Shown here in pieces: positions 45,215-61,900 of a stretch of DNA of 64,000 nt; position 1 is the stretch's first letter; each line of letters opens with the position of its first letter. Under the pieces are notes generated by a model, which ran no database searches, had not been told where the DNA came from, and saw nothing but the letters and a program-made list of their open reading frames with translations. The stretch lies in assembly GCA_032158295.1 (NCBI GenBank), contig CM063251.1:14335757-14399756 (forward strand), written 5' to 3'. Origin of the DNA: Pycnopodia helianthoides. Taxonomy: Eukaryota > Echinodermata > Asteroidea > Forcipulatida > Asteriidae. The translations under genes and the position numbers were made by a program.

Positions 45215-46413
45215 AGGCCATAGGCTGTTTCTGAGAAACCATGGCTTCGGCTTGGGCTGAGGCAATGTCCGCCCCGTGTACTAAAAGTGTATACGTTTAC
45301 AAAATTACTGACGGAGCCCAAGTACAAGCCTTAGCCGGACGGAGCCTAAGACGAAGCTGTAGTTTTGAAAATGAATGCACTATAAAGTGGAGACCGGGGC
45401 TCAGAAGCCGGCCATCGGGTTCAAAACGTAGCCATTTCAATATTGTATGTAAATGTTTGTTTGTTTGTTTTTATCAGACAATCTCCACAGAATTCTTTAA
45501 ACAAGAAATGATCGATCAAAAAGTTGTCCATTGTTAACAATTGTTATTGAAACTGGTCTGCCTACTGAGAACCACAATGAAGGTCGCGAAAACACAAAAG
45601 GGAAAGATTATTATGAAAACAAGCTCAAGGTTTGATCATTTTACATGTACACTGTAAATTATAGTTTCATTCATTGCGAGTTACTTTCGTCTAGTTGAAT
45701 CTAGTATATTTCACTTTCTTTCCCATTTCGCAAATGTAGTTATACTGTTCGCTGTGGGTATTATTGCTTCGAATCAGGGTAACTGTAACCGACTGGAACT
45801 CACTCACCATCAAAGTAACATCCACAACCGACCAACAAGTTTTCAAACAAGAACTACAAAAGCACCTGAGAAATTAATTACGATACTCATGCGCACTCAC
45901 AATCCTGCTCGGATTACTCCAACTGCTACCACGCAACTAGGAGTGTTGAGCAGTATTTTAGCAGATGCAGAACTGAATATTCACGGCAAAGTGGCGTACC
46001 CTCCCCCCCCCCCCTCCCGGCTCAGAACCCCTGTCCCTTAAAAACAAACAAAACAAAAACAGCAAACACAAGCAAACAAAAATTTAAGTAGCAGATCACA
46101 GCTAATTTCACATTTATTTATTGTTATTTTTTTTTTAAACCAGCTTTTGGGTCAGCCAGACCTAGAATAGAGTCAGGTCCCCAATTCTGAACCGGGAGTT
46201 TTTAGTGTACACAAATCACATCGTTATTTGTAGAATTTGTTTTGTTTGTTTTTGTTGATGTTGTAGAAATTTCGTCAGAGCGCCCTCTTTTGAATCAACT
46301 TATAATTATTTCAGCCCACTAAGATTGACTTGGGTGAAATCCCCCGTAATTGACCCGCTTGTATGAGGGTCCAATTACGTTCTTGGTAATACATGTACAT
46401 GTAGTTGAGAGGC

Positions 46414-46625
46414 TTCGCTCGGCCCCAGCGGCCTATCCAGGACCGCTGGGATGGGCTAATCAGCTTGCACAGATTTTTGTTCAGGAAGTACGTCATGCGT
46501 GCAGTGCTTGCAGTGTGAGTGTGATGCATGATGGGACTGAGCTTGGGACTGAGCATTAACGTTAGCGATACGTTTGCCCATCCCAGCGCCTTTGGTTTTA
46601 AGGCAAGGCGCTGGGGACGAGCGAA
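46414..46625 (-). mobile_element. 212-bp MITE, copy 3, perfect 9-bp TSD
   Basis: Inverted relative to the other copies. TTGAGAGGC is found at 46405-46413 and again at 46626-46634, a perfect 9-bp target duplication. Confidence 0.9.
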
Positions 46626-47621
46626 TTGAGAGGCGAGTCACATACTTTAAACCGCATACAATGGGCAAGAACGGACAGTGACTTTAAATGTTTCCATACA
46701 CTGGCATGTAATCATTTATGTTAATTATAATGGAATGTTCGTGTCTGATGACGAGGCCCTAACTCTCTTTTAAAACGAAAACAAATAGTATTGCGAGTTT
46801 GGTACATGTGTATATTTTAACAGTACAATTTTACTGATAGGTGCTCAGGGACGATTAAAAAGAAAAGAACAAAACACTGATAATTTCGCCCCCAGCAAAG
46901 TTGGTAGACAAAGTTGCATCCAGCAAGTTTGCTTTATTCCTCTCCCAAAGTTCGCCCCTACCATTCTCAGAGTTGAATGACAAAATATATATCATCATAC
47001 TGTTTGTGACAATGGTGGAAATAATAGTTGCAACTCGTGCCCTATCGAGGAGACCAATGCTTTCCCAAGTCGAGCATGAGTGCATGGCACTTCATACTGT
47101 ACGTTCAATTTGTAAGCAGTAGCGCTGTAGGGGCTCAGCTAGCTCTGATCAGACGCAACTTCTTCACATACCACGCATGCGCCGCTCATGAAGAATCGTG
47201 TCTTTCCCGCACATCTCTATGCCAATCTCTAAGACATAACACATCCATGTATCATCTTCAAAATACTTTTGAAAACTCATTTGTTTTTGTAGACAACTTT
47301 GGATGATGTACAACCTGGAGTGTGAAATTAATGTTTTGCACATTTCCTCGTGTGAGGGTATGTGGTATTTTTAAGAGACAAGACGCATTACAAATGGCCA
47401 CCAATATTGTTATAATCATATTACTTCACAGCACAAAGAGAAAAGATAACATTTTCCTTTGTGCCAGTAACTCCTCGAGTCAAGTAGTCTTAGATCTCGA
47501 GGTTTTTTTGAGAATCCTCGCTGTTCCCAAGATCTACCCTTCTCGGGTAGATCTATATACCCTCGCTGTTGTATCACTACCAGTCTGATCTATAGACGTT
47601 TCTCCAGTGCCTTCGGAATTG

Positions 47622-47997
47622 TTAAAGGAACATTACAGAATTGGTTTTTGCTAACAAAACAGTTGCTGGCAGTGTAAGCACTTTATGTAATCCACCATAT
47701 ACATAAACTGACAAACCTGTAGAAGTTTGAGATCGATCGGCCATCTGGGTCACGAGAAAATAGTGCAAAACCGATTACAAATTTGCATGTGTTATACAAT
47801 GCATGAATAAAACGCTCATGAGCGATAAACTCCAATCGGAAATTAGTTTGATTTATTCCTCATCAAATATGGCATTTCAGACAGAAATATTTCTAGGGAT
47901 GTTTTCTACTATCATCATCACTAGATCGTGTAAGTTTTATGTAAATCTGTGATCAAAAGTATATTTGACAATTACCAATTCTGTAATGTTCCTTTAA
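47622..47997 (+). mobile_element. TTAAAGGAACAT MITE, family E copy 3
   Basis: Ends TTAAAGGAACATTACAGAAT and ATTCTGTAATGTTCCTTTAA. Its right terminus overlaps the next element at a shared TTTAAA. Confidence 0.85.
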
Positions 47998-48338
47998 AGG
48001 CCCTGTACACTATTGGTAAGATCGAAAAACACAATATTCACAGATTCACACATAACTTACATGATTTAAAGTAAGTAATGGTAGAAAGGGTTCCTTAAAA
48101 TATGTGTGCCTAAAATGCTATCGTTTCTGAGAGACGAGTAAAACAATAGTAATTATCGCGCGCGATAATTTGAAAAAAAACAGAAAACACATAAGATCTC
48201 TTTTCACTATTTTCTCGTGACCTCGATGACCAATTGAGCTCAAACTTTCACAGGTTTGTTTGTTAATGCATATGTTTAATCACACAAAATGTGGACACTG
48301 ATTTTGAGCCGTTACCAAAAGTGTACAATACCTCTAAG
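47993..48338 (+). mobile_element. TTAAAGG-type element adjoining family E copy
   Basis: It starts TTTAAAGGCCCTGTACACTA and ends AAAAGTGTACAATACCTCTAA, with the central palindrome TTATCGCGCGCGATAA at about 48154-48169. Confidence 0.7.
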
Positions 48339-48763
48339 TGTTAAACATCTGTCGTTGATTTAACGAATTTAACGATTTTTTTTTTATTATTAAACTTCCT
48401 ACAAAGAGCAGTTATGTAGGCAATATGGACGTACATTTCATCAGCCGCGCAAACGTGAGCAAAGTGCAGTCCTTGAGGGCTACATTATCAGATGGTAATT
48501 TAGAGGTCAACGTTTTCTTGCCAAGCCATTTTACACGCACGAAAAATAAGTTAACATTGATGTATTAACCTTTCTGTACAAGCATTTTGTACTCCAACTT
48601 GCCCCAAAAAGCTCCCGAACATGGCACATTGTTAATCTGCCAATGTAGTTGTATGTCCGTTATAATCCAAGAGCCATAGACAATGGTTCTACTCGCCACA
48701 TCATCATGAATGTGCCCTAAAATTCCACTGCTTTTGCACAGCGAGGTATGTATGGGTCGGTTC

Positions 48764-49253
48764 TCACTTCCAATTCAACTCAACATCCATTTCCTTCCTC
48801 ACAATAACACAGCTGTCAGCATTTGCATCTTCTTTGCAATAACGGAGATTTCTATGTCCAACAATCAGGGAGATACTTAGAACTACATTCAACATAATAG
48901 GGACAAAGTTTCCATCATCAGAGAGATGTTCAAATTTGTTTATCAGAACATGGAAAGATTGGTTTATTTTCAGGGAGCTTTCTGCTGAAGAATCAGGGCG
49001 AGTCTGCAGCTCTGCAATAACCCAAGTATATTTCGAGAAGCAAGCCGACATGAGGGTCAAGCGAATCCATGACAATGCAAACTGACCCGGTCCTTGTACA
49101 CGCGCAGTAGTTATCTTTTACACAGTTAGACACCAATGCAAAACTCTGTTTCAAACAAGAAATATTCGTGGGAAGATCAATCACACAATATTTAATTTCG
49201 CCATAACGTGAAAACAATATCGGGCCGTCCCACCTGATGGGAGGGCCGTCCAT
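48764..49253 (-). CDS. Unassigned minus-strand coding-like block
   Basis: Two overlapping frames look coding-like: 49253-48993 (with NISCLKQSFALVSNC and NYCACTRTGSVC) and 49075-48764 (YTWVIAELQTRPDSS through NADSCVIVRKEMDVELNW, then stop). The first could enter after TTCTTGTTTGAAACAG; the second could leave at GGAA/GTGAGA before its stop. They would join only through an intron or a one-base shift near 49050. No family was recognised and an ATG start is unclear. It may be a degraded gene. Confidence 0.25.
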
Positions 49254-50188
49254 AAACTATGCAGAGTTAGAAATTTGTTAACTTCCAAATTAAAACGTTA
49301 TACAATAAAGCTATGGATCAATTTATTACAAACTAAACATTCAAGGGGGCCCTCCGTTCTGCTGTAAATATTGTGCAGTCGCTAGAAATTATAATTTCCG
49401 TGAAATGTGTATTCAAAAGGAACTTATTATAAAATGGTGCAAAATCATGTTTCGAGGTTAAGCATGTCCAAGAAGAAAATGTTCAACTTGTGGCTTATTT
49501 ATTTCTTGGTTAAAAAGTCTGTCAAAGACAAAAACAATATTTGGTTTTCTTTTTTCCTTATTGAAAAAGGAAAATGTCATCAATAGAGATAACATAAATA
49601 AAAGAATATTTAAATGCTAACAAAATAGTTTACCTATGAGAGTGTTTTAGTATAACAGGGCTGGCTAGGATGGGTGGCTTTGTGTACTCTACAGAGAGGG
49701 TTCTAACCACAAAGAACTCAAGCCAGCATAGGGGGTAAATGAATACGTGTAGAAATTACAAATCTTCCCAATTAACTGTGAAACTACACTTTAATCGAAA
49801 TCATGTACACTATGCAAAACAGGATTGAGATTGTGGTCACTAGAAGATCTTCGTTCACCCCCCATTTCAAATTTTAATTTGGTCTGCTGATCTACCGAAT
49901 CACATTGGAAAAACCATTTCATTCTAAGCCTGGGAATCATACAGAATAACCATTTTCAATCTTTACACAATCTTTTTTTTTCTTTTTCTTCTTGGTTTGA
50001 ATATTAATAACTCTCAATATAAACCACGTAATTTCGGGGGTGGATTTAAAATGCAGTCCCTAGATACCGGTCTTCTGAGTGGGGCTTCCAAGAAAAAACA
50101 CTCTTCCTCCTTCCCGTCTCTCGTGTGCGGCTAACATGCACCATTCTTCCAAAACAAAATAAAACACGCCGTTAAAGGAATCCTATAT
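49254..50188 (-). other. 3' flank and probable 3' UTR of ATP synthase c gene
   Basis: No exon was recognised. A minus-strand AATAAA is read at about 49502-49497, one of several possible poly(A) signals. Confidence 0.35.
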
Positions 50189-54997
<4,809 letters not shown>

Positions 54998-55301
54998 GCT
55001 GAATTAGAAGATATTTGACCGCTCGACGACGTCTGCAATTTAAGAAAGTTTGCATAAGACATAAAAATTAGATAGTTGCCGGTATAAAGTGCATACATAT
55101 CTCTGAACGATTTAAGGTATTAAGTACGCTTGTCCACATGAAAATAATACCACAGTAACATTGATTAATACTAACACTACTGAATGTTAACAAAATCATT
55201 TATTTTCATTCACGGATTACGTTATATTTTGTTGGATTCCGATAGAATCCGGCGACTTTCTACTTACCAAAATTGCAACCGGTATACAGGAGGGTTGAAC
55301 A

Positions 55302-55311
55302 GCGCACGCGC
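55302..55311 (+). promoter_or_regulatory. NRF1-like site
   Basis: GCGCACGCGC fits the core of the NRF1 consensus (YGCGCAYGCGCR), one base off at the first position. NRF1 controls nuclear genes of oxidative phosphorylation, which suits the ATP synthase gene. Confidence 0.5.
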
Positions 55312-55567
55312 AGAATCTCGGAAAAATTCTCCGACTCCAGACTATTCAGCGTACAAAACCGATGTTACTAAGTCGGGCGGTTACCCGACTATTCGCTGCA
55401 GAACGTCTCTCGTATAGAACGGTAATATAATTCTTCATAAAAACACAATACTTACTATTTCATTTCTTAAGATTGATTTTTGTTGGAAATAATTGCACAC
55501 TTTAGTTTAAATGAGAGTATGAAACCGTTGCTACTCCTAATAAATGTAAAAAAACAAAAAACTATAA

Positions 55568-55577
55568 ATCACGTGAT
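55568..55577. promoter_or_regulatory. E-box palindrome ATCACGTGAT
   Basis: CACGTG core inside a 10-bp palindrome, the type bound by USF/MiT-family bHLH-zip factors. Confidence 0.4.
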
Positions 55578-55591
55578 ATATTTTTGCATAC

Positions 55592-55603
55592 CTCTCGCGA
55601 GAG
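55592..55603. promoter_or_regulatory. CTCTCGCGAGAG promoter palindrome
   Basis: It contains the TCTCGCGAGA element known from bidirectional and housekeeping promoters of animals. It is 272 bp upstream of the JAZF1-like start codon. Confidence 0.55.
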
Positions 55604-55874
55604 TTGGCTTTATTCTTGTAACTGTTGCATGACTTAATTTTTGACATTATACACTGCCAACAGCCGTCGTTAATCTGATACCGAGGCGACTCCCGGGAAA
55701 AACAGCGCGCGTACATCATGCATGTCATGTACAATTGGATGTACTAGACTTTCGTGTGTCCATACATGCGCTGTGTATCTACCACACGCGAGGATTATGC
55801 ACACCAAATTAACAACAGACGGTGGGGCTGCTGGCAGAATGTCAACATCATCTTGATTGTTCGTTGTCTCTGAG

Positions 55875-55974
55875 ATGGCCGTTTTCTTCACAAATACATG
55901 CAAGTTCAGCGGTTGTAGTCTCACATTCTCATCTCTCGGCCAACTCATCGAGCACATCGAAGACACACATATAG
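55875..55974 (+). CDS. JAZF1: JAZF1 exon 1, start and first zinc finger
   Basis: ATG at 55875 (MAVFFTNTCK); an in-frame TGA at 55854-55856 fixes the start. C-x4-C-x12-H-x4-H finger. Donor CATATAG/GTTAGA, phase 1. Confidence 0.92.
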
Positions 55975-58900
55975 GTTAGAATCGGGGATGAAAAATACGG
56001 AATGTTTATTATGAGGTTGTGTATCATTTTGCTCGGTGCCCGGGTGCGGGGTTTATTTTTGTCTATTGTCATTGCATGGCTCATCACGGCATGCAATACG
56101 CACGTCGTTTGAACACATGCACACTGACACTGCGAAGGTAGTGATGGAGCGTAGCCTGCCTCTAACCTGTTTGTTTTTCTCTGCCAGAACAGTGCTGCTG
56201 AGTGTGTTCAGCCGGCCGTGTGACGCATGAGGCATGGAGTTCTTGCTTTGTTTTTATTTGGTAGTCTGGTAGTATAAATCAGTAAAAATCGGACGGTTAC
56301 TACGTGTTGCATATGTAATTGATTGCGCCACAAGCAGACTCTGTACCCTCAAAGTCAAACTCTAGGACTCGGCATCCAGAAATTTGGTGTTCTGTATTTA
56401 CAAATTTAGCATGGTTGTATACTGTAGACAGTTCTGATTTGCAAAAACACCACTATTTTTCCAGCACATGTGGATAAATCGTGTATCCTTTTTAACAGAC
56501 CAACATTTCCCCAGAACAAGGTATTGGTTTTGTGGAAGAAAATTACAGCTTGGTTAAAAAGGTAAAGAAAATCATCACGAGTCTTAGTCACGCCTCTCGT
56601 TTCATATTTTTATTTTGAGGGATAATTATGGATGAAACATTATTTTGCAGCTCATTTTGGACCGGCGTTAAAAAAAAAACACTAGAAAATATCTGTATTC
56701 ACACCATGGTTGGTACTTCATGGAAACATGGGAAAAGTGACTCTCAGTGACATTAAGTTATAGGAGCATGGCTTCAGCAATGGCTTTTACCATTAGCGAT
56801 GAGTGACAATCACTTTAATTATTGCATGATGGTTGATCAAGTAAATATACTTGAAAAAGGTAATGGGTTCCAAGGTTTTTCTTAATTGGAAACAGCTGTC
56901 AAATTAAGTCAGAAATATTTATGTCACAAAATGAGATGCTTTGTCAATTATGATTTGTAACATTAACCGTACACAGTCCCAATTCCTTTTATATCCAAAC
57001 GCCAAAGTGAAGGATTGAGAAGGACTTGGGCAGGTAGGCCCATTAATCATTGCTTATCACAGGGTCAGGCATTCCAATCTTATCTTTAAGTCCAAACAGT
57101 TTGGTGTGGACTGTGGCGAAACTTCGGGAGGAGAGGAAATTAGAGGAATTTAGTCTTTCCCTAGACAAACTGCTTAGTCTGTGATGGGATGTTGCTTTTA
57201 TCTAAATAGAAGTGGAAATGAGAGGAAAGATTGAAGGGGATTTTTTTTTTTAATGAGATGCCATTTTTGTTTGGCAATTCCCAAATTAATTTTTTAGATA
57301 ATGAGAGGCCTGCTAATTTAGTGTGAAATTTTGCACAAAACATCTGAAATGTGGTGCTATTGCTTTTGAAGCGGTAGACCATGCTGATGCTCAGTAGTGC
57401 AGCAGTAGTCTTGGTTCATTATTGCTTAGTATTTCACGACCCATCATGAAATGAGGGCGCTGTTTAACCCTAACCGCTTACACTCACAAATAAATGTAAA
57501 TTACAAAAAAAGACGTGCTATCAGTTTGTGTGTGTAAGCTTTCATGCACAAATCATGAAAATAAAACAATAACAAACAAACAACCTTGTTCAATGCATTT
57601 CCCATGCACCTCTGAGGCTCTGTTAACTGTTGGAGTCGAATTGTGTAAACTGTTAAGGGAATTTACGACACGCTTACTAACAAGATTGACATTCTGGAAA
57701 TTGTACTTAGTCCTTAAAGGCAGGGTATACTTTTGGTCAAAGACTATTATCCTCACTTGGTGTATCCCATCTCATAAATGCATAAAATAACAAACCTGTG
57801 AACATTTGGGCTCAATAGTCATCAAAGTTGCAAGACAATAATGAAAAAACACCCTTGTTGCATAGAATTGTGTGCTTTCATATGCCTGAGAAACGCTTAA
57901 TGCCTGGGGGAAGCCTTTTTAGTGAGAAATTACCTCTTTCTCAAAAACTACATTACTTCAGGGGGAGTAGCTTCTCACAATGTGTTATACTATCAGCGGC
58001 TCTCGGGTGCTCCTTACCAAGTAAGTCTTTATGGTAATGTATTTCTTGAGTAATTACCAAAAGTATCCACTGCCTTTAATAAAAGTGTTGTTGTTCTTTT
58101 ACTTTAATTTACAATAGATTCTGATCCCCATTTTATTGAAGAACAAGAAGGACAACAACCCTCAGCTGTAGCTTTGAGCTACGTCATCAAGTGAGTTCAA
58201 CTTTCTGACAAGTGCCAACTTCTTTTGTCTCGTAATCCTTTTGTTCGAACAGCAACTTGATATATGAGTTCTGATTCCTCAAAGCACAAACATTGATCTG
58301 TATTTGAAACAAAAGGAAGGTTGCTGTTTCATGATGACTTGATACATTTCTGTTTTATTCAAAACTTAGTTCCACGTACATGTACCTTGCAGGACAAACT
58401 ATATGATAACGTTGCAACGCCATGAGCGTCTCTGACTGACAGATTTGAGCGCCGTATAAGAAGCCACTATTATTATTATTATTAGTTTATTCTGCTATAT
58501 TTTGTACTCGTGTGCATGCAAAATTTGTATACTTATAAAGGACTTTGATTTTGCAAAATATTGATTGAAGGGAGAATGTATAATGCCACTGTGATGCCCT
58601 TCAGTGCCCTGTGTTTAATAGTTTGTGTAATGCCACGTATTTTATGATGTAAATTACCACATGTACTTCTTGATTAGAAACTGAAAATAAAGTACAGACA
58701 CAAGGACTGCAGTCGAGGCATTCACAAGTTTGAAACCCCGACTTGCCAAACTATATATATATTAGTCACAACTTGAACTTTCACAAAGGTAATGTTAAGG
58801 TCATGTGGTGTGTTGTATTCATTACAAATGCAGTGTAATTAGGGCCAATTTATTTAGCTCTGCCGGCCTAGTACTGAATTTGGACGGATTTTCAATCAAC

Positions 58901-61900
58901 CTAGAAACACTGCTCTCAGGGTTAAAAGTGTGATCTCTTCTCTCATTTTTTTGAAACATCTACTTGCATTAAGTTCTAACCTTTGACTTTACTGCTTTGT
59001 TAGTTAACGCCGCACACAGTTATTGATTTTATTTTAACATAAAATAAGGGCATTCTGTGTTTGGGCGAATAAATACTACTAATAATAACTACATGTATGT
59101 AGTGTTGCCTTAGTTTAGCATAAGGTGAAATTAAGCTTGGTGAAAACACAAAAATAATATCAGAGATCATAATTTACTAACTTCCATGACGATATTATGA
59201 GGTTTGTTGTTTTATCGAAATATCTGCAAATCTGGATATTAATTTGAAGAAATGAAATTAAAATGTACAATAACCTCTACTCAACTGTTGGTTTGAACTT
59301 TGACGCATTGAATTAATTTAAATATTACAGGTTTGTGACTGATGCTGCCAAGCACGTCCACCATGACACAACGCCAGTGGTTAAGAAGCGACCCAAACCC
59401 AGTGCACCCAGTGTGGCTACTATAAGGAGTATTACACCGAGTACAGGTACTAGATCTACGCTGGCAACATGTTGCCATTATTTGACCCAATTCACTTCAG
59501 ATCAATCTTGGTTCCGCCATTTTGGATGTGGGTTCTTTGTGTGTTTTTGTACAATGGGCATTTTACATGCTTACAAGTGCGCTACTGTAGTTAGATGCAC
59601 ACCATATCTTTACATGGAATCTGTCTTCCCGAATGGCATACCATAGGCAGACAAAGGTATGTTTTGGCAACCTGACCAGAAATTTGCTTGCCTTTCGGTC
59701 ATTAGTTTGAGTGGTTTCACCTGTTCCTGGAGAGGCAATGGTCCTGACCAAATTAGAACCATGTTGTTGGCTCGGTTAGGCTTGGTTTCAAGATGGCAGA
59801 CTCTACAAACTAGCCAAAAATTTTGAGGGATTTTTTAATTTAAATTAAAATTCTTGGGAGCATGCCAATCCAATGACATTTATAAAATCATGAAGGCCAA
59901 TTTCCATAACTTCAAAATAAAATGATGGCTGTATTCTTTGAGAACATTAATTTTTAAGAGATGGTTAAATGTAACACAAACTCTTTCTGGCTACTGACCC
60001 ATTTTTGCGTAACTCTCAGAAATTGTTTCGGTCAGCGAATTTTATGTCAGAACTTGGTTCAGGTTAGGGTCACTAAAACACGCCCCAGTAGTTGCTTGTC
60101 ATCAGTGCAAGGGGTATAGGTAACACAGGGCTCGAATTTGGGGGGAAAATCCACAAGACCAAAGGACTTGTTTCTCAAAATTTTTACTGGACCAGAAATA
60201 TTTTTACAAGACCAGATTCAAACTGAGAAAAGACTTCCTTGCACAGTTTAACTTGCATTTATTTGAACAAGCACTAAGACATATAAGAGAAGATTTACCT
60301 CATTTGTCTTTAAGGGTATTAAGTATATATTCAAATCATTACAAATCATTACTCAAAGTCAACATTTGAACATAATCTGTTTCTGTTCAATATATTGTAG
60401 AGTGAGTTACATAAATTGTTATTGAATTGAAAACACAAGACCGCCGGACTTGTCCGGTCATGAGTTTACTGGCCCAATGCTAAAATCGCTGGCCTCGGGC
60501 CTGGGGTCCAGTGTCAAATTTGAGCCCTGTAACACACTTATAAAACTCCTCCACACATTTCAAGGAGGAATACCTACTAAGGCATTAAGGCACAGAAAGA
60601 AAAACAAGCTTTTGGCCTAAAGTAGGCCCAAGTAAACGGAAGTAAGAGAAAAAAATTCCAGGCCTGATACTTCGTTCTTGTACGGGCAAACGGGCAAGGC
60701 GGTTTCCCTAGAGGGCACCTCTATGATGGACATTTTAACTTCAAAGGGCACCAAGGCAAATGACCGGGGGCATTTAGGCAGTTGCCTCTGTTGCCTCTGT
60801 GAAGTATCAGGCCTGAAGTTGGCAGCCATTTAAAAATTATTCTAGTGATCACCTGCAATTATTTTAGTGGCACTCCTAGTGTACACATTAGTAGATAGGC
60901 CTAAGCCATGCAAAATGCAGTATTGTACTTTGCCGAGAAGATATTTGAATATACTGGATCCTAGGCCTACTAATAATCCTTTGGCTAGACAAGACATTAA
61001 TAAAGTGATCCAAAGTCCAAGGGACACAATCCATTTTTGAGGAAACGTTAGTATAAATTATTTAAAATTTACCCAGTCGGTTTCCCTTGTGGCTTTTATT
61101 ACTTGGTGGCCTTTGAAATACATGAATCTAGAGAGATTAGCATTTTCCATCACAATTGAGGTGCCCTTTACTGAGGAAAAACTACCTTGCGCTAACACAA
61201 TAATGAAGTAACATGACTTTTTTAAATACACAGTTGATGTGTTCAGTCTGCCAATCTCATGAATCAACTTGAATAGTTTTTATTATTAATTCTTCAGTGT
61301 GGGCAGGGTTTTCTGTGGTATTTTTGTGTTACTCTTTCTTACTTGTAAATTTTGTACTATTTTATTTGTTCTTGTTTTTATTTATTTATTATACATGTAT
61401 AATTCTCCGGGGGAAATTTTTTTATCAACCCTTTTAATAGCCTGCTTTAGCCCATTCACTTGTGCAATATTTTATATCATTTTTATTTAAATCGTTTTTA
61501 TTTGTTAACAAGTTTATTTATTTATTTATTTATTTATACATGTATATTACTTCTTTATTTGTTTATCTTTACTTTTACTGTTATTTTACTTATTTATTTT
61601 TGTTTTATAAATTAGATATTATTATTAGGTTTTGTATAATTATCTGCTTTTTTATTGCATGTACAATATTATATGTTTAAATCTATTTTTATTTCATTGT
61701 GTACCCCAGATGTGGGGCAACAGATCTACGGATCATAGTATGTATTTGCTTTTGTTGTCCCTTGCCCATCTCGGGGTATATTGTCTTGTATTTTGTTTTG
61801 TACTGTTATGGCAAATAAAATAATAATAATAAAAAAGTTGTAACTACTGCAGGCCTAATGCAATTCATCGTAGATGTTACTGGCATGCCTTAAGCAGTGA

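Larger units (their letters stand above)
41563..48763. other. Repeat-rich region without a confirmed gene
   Basis: It holds MITEs at 42370-42549, 43288-43664, 46414-46625, 47622-47997 and 47993-48338, a palindrome at 45077-45214, and poly-C runs (43208-43220, 46004-46015). A minus-strand hydrophobic open frame (42715-43002) reads SRCPVFIVSLALIAMIGCVH and ends at a possible donor, but no start or partner exon was found. Confidence 0.45.
54998..55874. promoter_or_regulatory. Shared head-to-head promoter interval of ATP synthase c and JAZF1-like genes
   Basis: 877 bp separate the two start codons on opposite strands. Three recognisable motifs lie inside (55302-55311, 55568-55577, 55592-55603). 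Transcription starts and untranslated exons cannot be placed from sequence alone. No coding exon was seen. Confidence 0.65.

Noticed and set aside
45005..45327. Overlapping minus-strand frames rich in Pro, Lys, Glu
   Set aside because: They arise from the GGCTTGGGCTCC palindromic repeat.
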